A stretch of DNA of 64,000 nucleotides. It comes from Hyphomicrobiales bacterium. GTDB lineage: Bacteria > Pseudomonadota > Alphaproteobacteria > Rhizobiales > Methyloligellaceae. Location: assembly GCA_028280515.1 (NCBI GenBank), contig JANQLP010000063.1:1-64000 (forward strand), read 5' to 3'. A program made the translations under genes and the position numbers. The notes beneath the pieces were generated by a model that was not told where the DNA came from, did not search any database, and saw only the letters and a program-made list of their open reading frames with translations. Positions 50,752-58,769 of the stretch are shown here, piece by piece. Position 1 is the stretch's first letter. Every line of letters starts with the position of its first letter.

Positions 50752-50830
50752 TTCAGCCCTTGCCTATTCAAAAAACCTAAGTTACCATTTTTAGTACTTT
50801 TAGAGATTTCTCTTCAGTTGTCCAGTACGC
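50752..50830. promoter_or_regulatory. Divergent promoter region between ThDP enzyme and GntR genes
   Basis: A 79-base AT-rich gap between divergent genes. On the plus strand TTGCCT (50760-50765) and TACCAT (50783-50788) are separated by 17 bases, resembling a sigma-70 promoter. The stretch AAGTTACC...TTAGTACTT nearby is roughly palindromic and could be a GntR-type operator overlapping it. Confidence 0.4.
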
Positions 50831-51601
50831 ATGGCCCTTGAAATCGCGACAAAGAACGCTGCGGAAGAGCGTCCCGCCTTCTCGGAAAAGCACGGCACGC
50901 TTTATGCGCAGGTCGCCAATGTGCTGCGTCAGCGCATCCGGTCAGGTCAGTGGGCCGCCGGCGATCAGCTGCCGACACTCGATGAGCTGGAACGCGAGTT
51001 TCAGGTGGCGAGAGTGACATTACGGCAGGCGCTCACGCTCCTCGAAACCGAGGGGATGATCTGGCGCAAACGCGGCCTCGGGACGTTCGTGAGCGACAGC
51101 GCGGGCCCGGAGTGGTTCAAGCTCGAGACGAGCCGCGATGAGCTCATTCACTCCCTCGAAGGGACCTGGTCCCGCATCATCGAGGTGAACGCCGAGCAAG
51201 GCATGCCGCGGCTCGAACCGGGCGACGGAGACGCGGCACCCGGCTATCGCCATATGCGCCGCTTGCATGGACGCGGCGACCGCGCCTATGCGGTGGTCGA
51301 TATGTACCTGGATGCCAAGGTCTACGCCCGCGCGCCCAAGCGGTTCGACAAGGAAATGATCATTCCGGTGATAGACCGCATGCGCGGCGTCGAGATATCC
51401 GACATCCGCCAGACCCTGACCATCGGGACCGCAGACAAGCAGGTGGCGGAAGGATTGGGCGTTCCCATCGGCTCGCCCATCGGCATCCTCCGCCGGGTGG
51501 TGCAGGACCAGACCGGCAAGGCGATCTACATCGGCACGGTCAACTATCGCGGCGATGCGGTGAAACTCGATATCTCCCTGTCGGGCGGAGGTGTGCAATG
51601 A
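50831..51601 (+). CDS. GntR-family regulator with UTRA domain (HutC-type)
   Basis: A 256-residue transcription factor. The N-terminal winged helix spans about residues 20-88 (LRQRIRSGQWAAGDQLPTLD, then VARVTLRQALTLLETEGMIW and GLGTFV). The C-terminal UTRA effector domain includes YAVVDMYLDAKVYARAPKRF and VPIGSPIGILRRVVQDQTG. HutC-type regulators bind a small acid or sugar and usually repress their own operon. It heads the catabolic operon, its stop overlapping the next ATG (ATGA at 51598), and is the obvious local regulator. Confidence 0.92.
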   Translation: MALEIATKNAAEERPAFSEKHGTLYAQVANVLRQRIRSGQWAAGDQLPTLDELEREFQVARVTLRQALTLLETEGMIWRKRGLGTFVSDSAGPEWFKLETSRDELIHSLEGTWSRIIEVNAEQGMPRLEPGDGDAAPGYRHMRRLHGRGDRAYAVVDMYLDAKVYARAPKRFDKEMIIPVIDRMRGVEISDIRQTLTIGTADKQVAEGLGVPIGSPIGILRRVVQDQTGKAIYIGTVNYRGDAVKLDISLSGGGVQ

Positions 51602-52326
51602 GTGCGGGCACGAACAATGCCTTGCAGGTGAAGGTCTGGCGCGGGGACGCGGACGGTGCGTACGAATCGTACGAGGTGCCGCAACAGGAGAACCAGACGG
51701 TTCTCGACGTCGTGACCTACATCCAGCGCCATCTCGACGCCGCGCTCGCCTACCGGTTTGCCTGCCGCGTTGGCGTGTGCGGTTCCTGCGCCATGACCGT
51801 GAACGGACGTCCGCGCTGGACTTGCCGGACCCACGTGTCGCGCGTTGCGCAGAACGGTACACTGGAGATCGCGCCACTGCAGAATCTGCCGGTCATCCGC
51901 GATCTCGTGACCGACATGACCCCGTTTTTCGAGAAGTGGCAGGAGGCGCGCGGCCGCTTCGTTCCGGGTGAGGGGCCGAGGGATACGCTTGCGCAAGTGC
52001 CGCCGGAGCAAACGGAACGCGCTGCCGCCAGCGCCGCCATTGAGTGCATCAATTGCGGCGTATGCTATTCGGCGTGCGATGTCGTCGCCTGGCGGGAAGA
52101 CTATCTCGGGCCGGCGGCCCTCAACCGCGCCTGGGCGGCCTACAACGACGTGCGTGATGGCGATCGCACCGGGGTTCTCAAGGCCGTATCGGCCGCGTCG
52201 GGGTGCAACAACTGTCACACCCATCAGTCCTGCGCCGAGCACTGTCCCGTGACACTCAACCCGACGTTCTCGATTGCCGGCCTCAAGCGGGCGACCCTCA
52301 AGGCGAGCCTGAAGGGGGAGTTGTGA
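51598..52326 (+). CDS. Succinate dehydrogenase/fumarate reductase iron-sulfur subunit
   Basis: A 242-residue SdhB/FrdB-type protein. The [2Fe-2S] ligands are C56, C61, C64 and C76 (FACRVGVCGSC...RWTC). The second domain carries C150, C153, C156 and C160 (CINCGVCYSAC) and C203, C206, C212 and C216 (GCNNCHTHQSCAEHCP), giving all ligands for [4Fe-4S] and [3Fe-4S] clusters. It transfers electrons between the flavoprotein and the membrane anchors. The gene order, iron-sulfur subunit first and flavoprotein last, differs from the usual sdhCDAB, suggesting a dedicated complex of this operon rather than the TCA-cycle enzyme. Confidence 0.92.
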   Translation: MSAGTNNALQVKVWRGDADGAYESYEVPQQENQTVLDVVTYIQRHLDAALAYRFACRVGVCGSCAMTVNGRPRWTCRTHVSRVAQNGTLEIAPLQNLPVIRDLVTDMTPFFEKWQEARGRFVPGEGPRDTLAQVPPEQTERAAASAAIECINCGVCYSACDVVAWREDYLGPAALNRAWAAYNDVRDGDRTGVLKAVSAASGCNNCHTHQSCAEHCPVTLNPTFSIAGLKRATLKASLKGEL

Positions 52327-52556
52327 TGATCGAAATCGTCGAAACTCCCGTGAAAGCGCCAGTCGAGGGAGCCAAAAGTGGATTCCCGCCTGCGCGGGAA
52401 TTTCGAAATCGGATTGCAAGTATGGTGTGTGCTGAGGAAGCACTGAGGCGACCGCCTCTCCCGAAACTCCTGCGAAGGCTGGAGTCCAGAAGGCGGCGTA
52501 CGGTTGGACGCGTTAACGCACCTTTTCCGCGCCCGAGAAGGGAGCTGTCGAAATGA
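52326..52556 (+). CDS. Candidate 76-residue protein containing a REP insertion
   Basis: An open frame that fits exactly between two operon genes. Its ATG overlaps the preceding TGA (TGATG) and its TGA overlaps the next ATG (ATGA). The start MIEIVETPVKAPVEGAKSGF is normal, but residues about 19-60 are the translation of a repeat palindrome and flanking repeat DNA (PPAREFRNRI, then PKLLRRLESRRRRT). Either a small real gene was enlarged by an in-frame repeat insertion, or the frame is accidental. No ribosome-binding site can be judged because of the overlap. Confidence 0.35.
   Translation: MIEIVETPVKAPVEGAKSGFPPAREFRNRIASMVCAEEALRRPPLPKLLRRLESRRRRTVGRVNAPFPRPRRELSK
52382..52401. repeat. REP-like palindrome in the operon
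   Basis: ATTCCCGC-CTGC-GCGGGAAT is a perfect 8-bp stem with a 4-base loop, the form of REP palindromes common in proteobacterial genomes. Read on the minus strand it encodes the familiar IPAQAGIHF peptide that appears wherever such repeats are translated. Confidence 0.7.
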
Positions 52557-52882
52557 CGCCGCGTCTCTACCTTCTGCAGCGCGGCACGGCCTTTGTGATG
52601 GTGCCGCTCGTGATCGTCCATCTGGCGGTGATCATGATTGCGATACAGGGTGGGCTCACGGCCGAGGAAATTCTTGCGCGCACGCGCGGCAGCGTGTCAT
52701 GGGCGCTCTTCTACGGCCTGTTCGTGCTGGCGGCCTCGCTACACGCGGGCATCGGCATGCAGGCCATCTCGCGGGAATGGTTCGGGCTCGGGCAGCGCGC
52801 GGCGGCTATTTCCGGCCATGTATTCATTCTGCTGCTGCTGGTTCTTGGTCTGCGCGCCGTCGTCGGAGTGTACGGGATATGA
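52553..52882 (+). CDS. Membrane anchor subunit of the SDH/FRD-like complex (first)
   Basis: A 109-residue membrane protein with three helices (about residues 13-33, 50-68 and 84-105). His residues in VPLVIVHLAVIM and ASLHAGIGMQAISREW could ligate heme b, as in cytochrome-b anchors of succinate dehydrogenase and fumarate reductase. ATGA overlaps at both ends join it to the flanking genes. Confidence 0.78.
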   Translation: MTPRLYLLQRGTAFVMVPLVIVHLAVIMIAIQGGLTAEEILARTRGSVSWALFYGLFVLAASLHAGIGMQAISREWFGLGQRAAAISGHVFILLLLVLGLRAVVGVYGI

Positions 52883-53232
52883 GTGCGGTCGGCGTCACCC
52901 GCGCAAGCAGAGCGCATGCCGGATTCGTGGCGGCGATCATCCATCGCCTGTCGGGGCTGGCGCTCGCGGTGTTCCTGCCGCTGCACTTCCTGTCGCTCGG
53001 GCTCGCCTTCGAGCAGGAGGCGTTCGAAGGGTTTATTGCCTGGTCCAACAATCCGCTCGTCAAGTTGAGCGAAGCATTGCTCGTGGCCGCCCTGGCGGTT
53101 CACTTTGCCGGAGGGGTGCGGCTTCTTGCCATAGAGTTTTTCGGCCTCACGCGCGCGCAGGCCGTGTGGATCGCATGTTCGTTTGCCTTCGGTGTTGGCG
53201 GGGGTGTTCTTTTCCTGCTGAGGGCTTTCTAG
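52879..53232 (+). CDS. Membrane anchor subunit of the SDH/FRD-like complex (second)
   Basis: A 117-residue cytochrome-b556-type subunit. HRLSGLALAVFLPLHFLSLG contains the conserved H-R-x-S-G motif of SdhC and a second His. Two further helices lie at about 63-84 and 97-115. AVHFAGGVRLLAIEF is the typical heme/quinone region. It completes a four-subunit complex with two short anchors, and it abuts the flavoprotein gene with no gap. Confidence 0.85.
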   Translation: MSAVGVTRASRAHAGFVAAIIHRLSGLALAVFLPLHFLSLGLAFEQEAFEGFIAWSNNPLVKLSEALLVAALAVHFAGGVRLLAIEFFGLTRAQAVWIACSFAFGVGGGVLFLLRAF

Positions 53233-54999
53233 ATGATCGACACCCACAGAACCGACATACTCATCATCGGCTCGGGCGGCGCCGGCCTGTTCGCCGCGCT
53301 GCACGCGGCGCGGGCGAACCCGGACCTCGACATCACGCTCGCGGTCAAGGGGCTGGTCGGCAAGTCCGGCTGCACCCGCATGGTTCAGGGTGGATACAAT
53401 GTCGCGCTCGCCGCGGAGGACTCCATCGAACGCCATTTCATGGACACCATTGTCGGCGGCAAGTGGCTGCCGCATCAGGACCTCGCCTGGGCGCTGGTCA
53501 ACGGCGCGGTCAAGTGCATCCACGAACTTGAAAACGAATACGGGTGCTATTTCGACCGCAACCCGGACGGCACCCTGCATCAGAAGGCGTTTGCGGGGCA
53601 GAGCTTCGACCGTACCGTGCACAAGGGCGATCTGACCGGCATCGAGATCATCAACCGGCTGTCGGAGCAGGTCTGGGCCCTCAATGTGCACCGCCTGGAG
53701 GAACACCGGGCGGTGGCGTTCATCCCGACGCAGGATGGCTCCGCGATCTCCGGCGTGCTGCTGATCGACATCCGTGAAGGGCATTTCCGGTTCGTGCAGG
53801 CCAAGACCGTGCTGCTGGGCGCCGGCGGTGGGCCGACCATGTACCGCTATCACACGCCGTCCGGCGACAAGTCGTGCGACGGCATGGCCATGGGACTGCA
53901 CGCCGGGCTCGCTCTGCGCGATATGGAGATGGTGCAGTTTCATCCGACCGGCGTTCTGGCCGGAAACGACACGCGCATGACCGGGACGATACTCGAGGAG
54001 GGCCTGCGCGGCGCCGGCGGATATCTTCTGAACGGCTCGCGCGAGCGGTTCATGTTCGACTATCACTCGCACGGCGAGCGCGCGACGCGCGATATCGTGT
54101 CCCGCGCCATGTACGAGGAAGTGCGCGCCGGGCGCGGCACGCCGAACGGCGGCATCTACATCCGCATGGCGCATCTGGGGCCGGAGAAGGTCGCCAAGCA
54201 GTTCAAGGGCATGGTGAAGCGGTGCGAGGATTGCGGGTTCGATCTCGCTGGCGGCGACGTCGAGGTGCTGCCGACCGCGCACTACATGATGGGCGGTATC
54301 GAGTTCGAGACCGATTGCGCGACCGCGCTGGAAGGGCTCTACGTTGCGGGTGAGGACTCGGGGGGCGTTCACGGCGCCAACCGTCTCGGCGGCAACGGCG
54401 TCGCCAATTCGACCGTGTTCGGCGGCGTTGCCGGCAAGTCCATGGCCGAGGCCATCGCCAAGGGTGCGGGCTGGCGCGAGCCCGACGCGGCGGTTCTCGA
54501 AGAACATGTGGGACGGTGCCTGAAGCCGTTTGCCGGAAAGCCCGGCGACCTTAACGCCATTCGTGAGACCCTGGTCGATCTGATGTGGGACAAGGCGGGG
54601 ATCGTCCGCGACAGGGACCTGCTCGAGGGGTGCATTTCGGAGCTCGACGATCTTTCCGCCGAGCACGCGGCGAGCGGGCTTGCCGATCCGACACGCGCCT
54701 TCAACCCGACCTGGCAGGACTGGCTGAATCTCGAGAGCCAGATTCTCATCTCGCAGGCCATTGCGCGCGCGGCGCTGGCACGGAAGGATTCGCGCGGCGC
54801 GCATTATCGCGCCGATTATCCCGAGACCGGCAAGCTCGAAACCACGCGCTACACGACAATCGAGCTGCAGAAGAACGGAAAACTGAAAACCGGCTCGAAG
54901 CCGGTCAAATTCACCATCGTGAAACCGGGCGAGTCGCTCATCGACGATGAAGCGGGCGCACCGCCCGAAGTGGCGCCGCCACCCCGGGCGGCGGAGTAG
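53233..54999 (+). CDS. Succinate dehydrogenase/fumarate reductase-type flavoprotein
   Basis: A 588-residue FAD enzyme that oxidises a dicarboxylate to its trans-enoate or does the reverse. The dinucleotide-binding motif is IIGSGGAGLFAALHAA. KSGCTRMVQGGYNVAL, QFHPTGVLAG, EEGLRGAGGYLLN, ATRDIVSRAM (with the catalytic Arg), HYMMGGIEF (His) and GEDSGGVHGANRLGGNG follow in the expected order. Catalytic residues appear intact. Adjacent fumarase-like and tartrate-dehydratase-like genes suggest a dedicated C4-dicarboxylate or substituted-dicarboxylate route. Confidence 0.9.
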   Translation: MIDTHRTDILIIGSGGAGLFAALHAARANPDLDITLAVKGLVGKSGCTRMVQGGYNVALAAEDSIERHFMDTIVGGKWLPHQDLAWALVNGAVKCIHELENEYGCYFDRNPDGTLHQKAFAGQSFDRTVHKGDLTGIEIINRLSEQVWALNVHRLEEHRAVAFIPTQDGSAISGVLLIDIREGHFRFVQAKTVLLGAGGGPTMYRYHTPSGDKSCDGMAMGLHAGLALRDMEMVQFHPTGVLAGNDTRMTGTILEEGLRGAGGYLLNGSRERFMFDYHSHGERATRDIVSRAMYEEVRAGRGTPNGGIYIRMAHLGPEKVAKQFKGMVKRCEDCGFDLAGGDVEVLPTAHYMMGGIEFETDCATALEGLYVAGEDSGGVHGANRLGGNGVANSTVFGGVAGKSMAEAIAKGAGWREPDAAVLEEHVGRCLKPFAGKPGDLNAIRETLVDLMWDKAGIVRDRDLLEGCISELDDLSAEHAASGLADPTRAFNPTWQDWLNLESQILISQAIARAALARKDSRGAHYRADYPETGKLETTRYTTIELQKNGKLKTGSKPVKFTIVKPGESLIDDEAGAPPEVAPPPRAAE

Positions 55000-55009
55000 G
55001 AGAAAGCCG

Positions 55010-55975
55010 ATGATCAAGGCCGATGCAATCGAACAGGCCGCGAACCAGATCATGTCCAACGCGGCGATCGATATCCCGGAAGACTATGAATCCGGCATCC
55101 GCGACATGATCAACATCGAGAAGGGCGATCTGTCCGCATTCGTGCTGGAAGCCATGCTGGAGAACTGGCAGGCGGCGCGCGACGACCGCCGCCCAATGTG
55201 CGCCGATTCCGGCCTTCCGAGGTACTATGTGAAAGCGGGCAACAATGCGCAGATCGAGGGCGGGTTTGTCGAGCTGGAGCACCGCGTCCGCCGGGCGACG
55301 GCGCAGGCGACGCACGACATCCCGTTGCGCCCAAATCGCGTCCACCCGATTTCCCGGCAGGACAACAACAACAATGTGGGCATGAACGCGCCGGAGATCG
55401 AATACTCGTTCGAGCCGGACGTGGACTGGCTTGACATCACGACCGTGCACAAGGGCGGGCTGTTCGGGACCGATTACCGTATGTTGTTCCCCGGCGACGG
55501 GATCGACGGCATCAAGCGGTTCTTCCTCGACGTGCTGCTGGCGTTCGGCAAGCGCGGCCTTGCATGCCAGCCGGCGATTGTCGGCGTTGGCCTGGGCGGA
55601 TCGAAGGACACCAGCATGGTGCTGGGCAAACAGGCGGCGTGCCTGAGGCCTGTGGGTTCGCGCCATCCCGATCCGGAGATCGCCAGTCTGGAAGACGAGC
55701 TGAAAAAACTCGGCAACAAGACAGGATTGGGAGCGATGGGTTTTCAGGGCACCTCCACCGTGGTCGATTGTCAGATTGAGGTGGGCTACACCCATACCGG
55801 CGGCATGCCGATGTCGGTGCACTGTTTCTGCCTGTCGTCACGGCGCGCCACGGCCCGGCTTCACGCCAACGGCGAGGTTGCATACCGCACCGATCCCAAG
55901 TGGTTCACGCCCTACATGCGTCGCAACACAGTGGGCTGGGACGGCGGTGCCGCGCTCGCGGGCGCTGCGGAATAG
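55010..55975 (+). CDS. Class I fumarase / L(+)-tartrate dehydratase alpha subunit
   Basis: A 321-residue iron-sulfur hydro-lyase alpha subunit. PMCADSGLPRYYVKAG holds the first cluster Cys, NNNVGMNAPEIEYSF is a family marker, GVGLGGSKDTSMVLGKQAACLRPVG contains the second, and SVHCFCLSSRR the third. Together with the beta subunit it should add or remove water across a C4 dicarboxylate (fumarate/malate, tartrate/oxaloacetate or mesaconate). Which of these cannot be decided. The ATG at 55010 has AGGAG upstream. Confidence 0.9.
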   Translation: MIKADAIEQAANQIMSNAAIDIPEDYESGIRDMINIEKGDLSAFVLEAMLENWQAARDDRRPMCADSGLPRYYVKAGNNAQIEGGFVELEHRVRRATAQATHDIPLRPNRVHPISRQDNNNNVGMNAPEIEYSFEPDVDWLDITTVHKGGLFGTDYRMLFPGDGIDGIKRFFLDVLLAFGKRGLACQPAIVGVGLGGSKDTSMVLGKQAACLRPVGSRHPDPEIASLEDELKKLGNKTGLGAMGFQGTSTVVDCQIEVGYTHTGGMPMSVHCFCLSSRRATARLHANGEVAYRTDPKWFTPYMRRNTVGWDGGAALAGAAE

Positions 55976-55984
55976 GAGGCGGAA

Positions 55985-56665
55985 ATGGGCGAACGCGCAG
56001 ACAAGCTGAAGCAGGTCCGGCTCAAGACCCCGGTATCCGAGGAAGATCTGAAATCCCTCGAGATCGGGTCGGTCGTATTCCTTGACGGGCTGATCTATAC
56101 GGCCCGGGAGGGCGTCTACGAGAAGATCCTGAACAAGGGTGAGACGCCGCCGGTCGATTTCACCCAGATGACCAACATCAATTTCCATTGCGCACCAGCC
56201 GCTGCGCAGAATGACGACGGGAGCTACAATGTCGGCGCGGTGACCGCGACCGCGAGTTTCCGTTTTGCCAAGTATCTGAAGCGGTGGTTCGAGGAGACGG
56301 GAACGAAGGTTGTTCTCGGCAAGGGCGGCATGAGCCAGCAGCACTATAACGAGCTGTTCGTGCCGGCCGGTGCGGTCTATCTCACGACCGTGGGGTACGG
56401 CACCGGCGCGCTGCTCGGACGCGGCATCAAGAGCGTCGAGGCGGTCAACTGGCTCGACGAGCTTGGCATCGCGCAGGCCATGTGGATCCTGCGGGTGGAG
56501 AACTTCGGGCCGCTGCTGGTGGAAAGCGACATTCACGGAAACTCGTTGTTCGAGCGGAACAATGCGGAAGTGAATGCGCGGGTCGAGAGCCTCTATGAGG
56601 GGCTGCGCCCGCCGGCGCTCCGCCGGTATGGCGAGACCCGCGACAAGACGGATGAACTGATCTAG
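55985..56665 (+). CDS. Class I fumarase / L(+)-tartrate dehydratase beta subunit
   Basis: A 226-residue partner of the preceding gene, 9 bases away with GGAGG. It has the fumarase C-terminal swivelling domain: LKTPVSEEDLKSLEIGSVVF, LDGLIYTAREGVYEKI, VLGKGGMSQQHYNELFVPAG, then GYGTGALLGRG and AMWILRVENFGPLLV. The GKGGM motif contributes to substrate binding. Two separate subunits rather than one chain resemble TtdAB and the fumarases of archaea and many bacteria. Confidence 0.9.
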   Translation: MGERADKLKQVRLKTPVSEEDLKSLEIGSVVFLDGLIYTAREGVYEKILNKGETPPVDFTQMTNINFHCAPAAAQNDDGSYNVGAVTATASFRFAKYLKRWFEETGTKVVLGKGGMSQQHYNELFVPAGAVYLTTVGYGTGALLGRGIKSVEAVNWLDELGIAQAMWILRVENFGPLLVESDIHGNSLFERNNAEVNARVESLYEGLRPPALRRYGETRDKTDELI

Positions 56666-56696
56666 TGCAATACCCAAACAGAGTAAGGGGACAGAA

Positions 56697-56984
56697 ATGG
56701 CAGAACCACAATTCCTTGTTCACAGCCCGAAAGACAATGTCGGCGTCGTCGTCATCGAAGGGCTGAAGGCCGGCACCGATATGCTCGGCGTCATCACCGA
56801 GAACGACACCACCGTCAACATCAAGGCCGAGCACGACATTCCGATCGGCCACAAGGTGGCGCTGACGGACCTGAAGGAAGGGGACACGATCATCAAATAC
56901 GGCGAGGATATCGGCAAGATGGTCGGCGACGCCGCAAAGGGCGATCACGTCCACACCCACAATCTCAAGACCAAGCGATGGTGA
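56697..56984 (+). CDS. suyA: UxaA-family lyase small subunit (SuyA-like, SAF domain)
   Basis: A 95-residue SAF-domain protein. The features GVVVIEGLKAGTDMLGVI, IPIGHKVALTDLKEGDTIIK, YGEDIGKMV and the ending HVHTHNLKTKRW match the small subunits of altronate dehydratase-type enzymes, and fit SuyA of (R)-sulfolactate sulfo-lyase well. SuyAB cleaves (R)-3-sulfolactate to pyruvate and sulfite. The large subunit follows after a cupin gene. The sulfolactate assignment rests on overall resemblance and on neighbours slcC/comC, so another 2-hydroxy acid is possible. Confidence 0.7.
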   Translation: MAEPQFLVHSPKDNVGVVVIEGLKAGTDMLGVITENDTTVNIKAEHDIPIGHKVALTDLKEGDTIIKYGEDIGKMVGDAAKGDHVHTHNLKTKRW

Positions 56985-57005
56985 ATAATTAGCGGAGCAA
57001 TTGTC

Positions 57006-57485
57006 ATGCGTGCGATCTTGCTGGCTCTCGTGGTCCTGGCGGCAAATGCGGACATGGCCGGGGCGGCTCAGGAAATTATCGGCGCCAAGGACGGCAAGGA
57101 CATCGTGACCGTCCGTAACGCCGAGCAGACCGGGTCGAAGCAGGCCCTGCCGATCTTTCCCGGTATTTCCGGCAAGACGGCGGGTGCGAAGCATCTGTCC
57201 ATGCTCCGGGTGGTGATACCGCCGGGGGCGACGGCCAAGGCGCACGCTCACAAGGGGTACGAGTCGGCGGTCTATCTGCTGCAGGGCACGGTCGAGACAC
57301 GTTACGGCGAGGGTCTGAAAAAGAGCATCGTCAACAAGGCGGGCGATTTCATCTTCATCCCGCCGGACGTGCCGCACCAGCCGACAAACCTCAGCAAGAC
57401 CGAACCGGCGATCGCCATCGTCGTACGCAACGATCCGGACGAACAGGAACATGTGGTGCTCTACCCTTCAGACGAGCGGAAGTGA
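57006..57485 (+). CDS. Exported cupin protein
   Basis: A 159-residue protein with a signal peptide (RAILLALVVLAANADMAGAA) and one cupin domain: VIPPGATAKAHAHKGYESAVYLLQGT (first metal motif), AGDFIFIPPDVPHQPTNLS (second). The His/Glu ligands are present. It is inserted between the two lyase subunit genes, which is unusual, and acts outside the cytoplasm, perhaps binding or isomerising the incoming acid. Function unknown. Confidence 0.75.
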   Translation: MRAILLALVVLAANADMAGAAQEIIGAKDGKDIVTVRNAEQTGSKQALPIFPGISGKTAGAKHLSMLRVVIPPGATAKAHAHKGYESAVYLLQGTVETRYGEGLKKSIVNKAGDFIFIPPDVPHQPTNLSKTEPAIAIVVRNDPDEQEHVVLYPSDERK

Positions 57486-57518
57486 GTGCCGAGCGAGTTA
57501 GGAAAGGAAGATAAGGAA

Positions 57519-58706
57519 ATGGCCAAGGGTAACGGCAAAAGTAACAACACCTTCATGGGTTACCGGCGCGAAAACGGACGCGTCGGCGTGCGCAATCACG
57601 TCATCATTCTGCCGGTCGACGATATCTCCAATGCGGCGTGCGAGGCGGTCGCCAACAACGTCAAGGGGACGATGGCGCTGCCGCATTCCTACGGACGGCT
57701 GCAGTTCGGTGAGGATCTGGAGCTGCATTTCCGCACCATGATCGGGACGGGTTCCAACCCGAACGTGGCTGCGGTGGTGGTCATCGGCATCGAGCCCGGA
57801 TGGACCAAGCGCATTGTCGACGGCATCGCCAAGACCGGCAAACCGGTTACCGGGTTTGCCATCGAGCAGCACGGGGATTTCGAGACCATCGCGACCGCCG
57901 GACGCCAGGCCAAGGAATACGTCCATTGGGCGACCGAGCTGCAGAAGGAAGAATGCGACATGTCGGAGCTGTGGGTTTCGACCAAGTGCGGCGAATCCGA
58001 CACGACGACCGGTCTCGGGTCTTGCCCGACCGTCGGCAACATGTACGACAAGCTGATCCCGAAAGGCATTTACGGATGCTTCGGCGAGACGTCCGAGATC
58101 ACCGGCGCGGAGCACATCTGCGAAAAGCGTGCCGCGAATCCGGAGGCTGCCAAGAAATTCATGAAGACCTTCCAAGCCTATCAGGACGAGGTGATCGAGC
58201 CGAACAAGGTCGACGACCTGTCCGACTCGCAGCCGACAAAGGGCAACATCGAGGGTGGTCTCACGACCATCGAGGAGAAGGCGCTGGGCAACCTGGAGAA
58301 GATCGGGCGCGAATGCACCTATATCGACGTTCTGGAACCGGCGGAAGCACCGGAGAAGGGCGCCGGCCTCTATTTCATGGACACGTCGTCCGCGGCGGCT
58401 GAGTGCGTTACGCTGATGGCGGCTGCCGGCTACGTCGTGCACACTTTTCCAACCGGTCAGGGCAACATCGTCGGAAACCCGATCGTGCCGGTTATCAAGA
58501 TCACGGCCAACCCGCGCACGGTGCGCACCATGTCCGAGCATGTCGACGTTGACGTGACCGGCATCCTGCGCCGCGACATGACGCTGGATACGGCAGGCGA
58601 TGCGCTCATCGAGATGATCCGGCGCACGGCGAACGGACGCAACACGGCGGCCGAGGCACTCGGCCACCGCGAGTTCGTCATGACCAAACTCTATCGCAGC
58701 GCTTAA
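57519..58706 (+). CDS. suyB: UxaA-family lyase large subunit (SuyB-like)
   Basis: A 395-residue enzyme with the altronate-dehydratase large-subunit fold: [77 protein letters not shown] and [18 protein letters not shown]. The sequence MGYRR and the ending [16 protein letters not shown] are like SuyB, the catalytic subunit of sulfolactate sulfo-lyase (an iron-dependent lyase). AAGGA precedes ATG 57519. A GTG at 57486 is less likely. No sulfite-handling gene is in the window, so the substrate remains inferred. Confidence 0.7.
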   Translation: MAKGNGKSNNTFMGYRRENGRVGVRNHVIILPVDDISNAACEAVANNVKGTMALPHSYGRLQFGEDLELHFRTMIGTGSNPNVAAVVVIGIEPGWTKRIVDGIAKTGKPVTGFAIEQHGDFETIATAGRQAKEYVHWATELQKEECDMSELWVSTKCGESDTTTGLGSCPTVGNMYDKLIPKGIYGCFGETSEITGAEHICEKRAANPEAAKKFMKTFQAYQDEVIEPNKVDDLSDSQPTKGNIEGGLTTIEEKALGNLEKIGRECTYIDVLEPAEAPEKGAGLYFMDTSSAAAECVTLMAAAGYVVHTFPTGQGNIVGNPIVPVIKITANPRTVRTMSEHVDVDVTGILRRDMTLDTAGDALIEMIRRTANGRNTAAEALGHREFVMTKLYRSA

Positions 58707-58726
58707 GCGGCACGATACTGATCGCG

Positions 58727-58749
58727 TCCCCGGCTCAGTTCGCCGGGGA
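58727..58749. other. Stem-loop between lyase and tartrate-dehydratase-like genes
   Basis: A perfect 8-bp inverted repeat TCCCCGGC / GCCGGGGA with a 7-base loop, without a T run. In an otherwise tightly packed operon it may be a processing or attenuation signal that changes expression of the downstream genes. Confidence 0.4.
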
Positions 58750-58769
58750 TGCGGCTTCGGGGGAAGCGC

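Noticed and set aside
52711-55059. 782-codon minus-strand open frame opposite the SDH-like genes
   Set aside because: High-GC antisense shadow of the anchor and flavoprotein genes. It has no domain and the plus-strand proteins are unmistakable.
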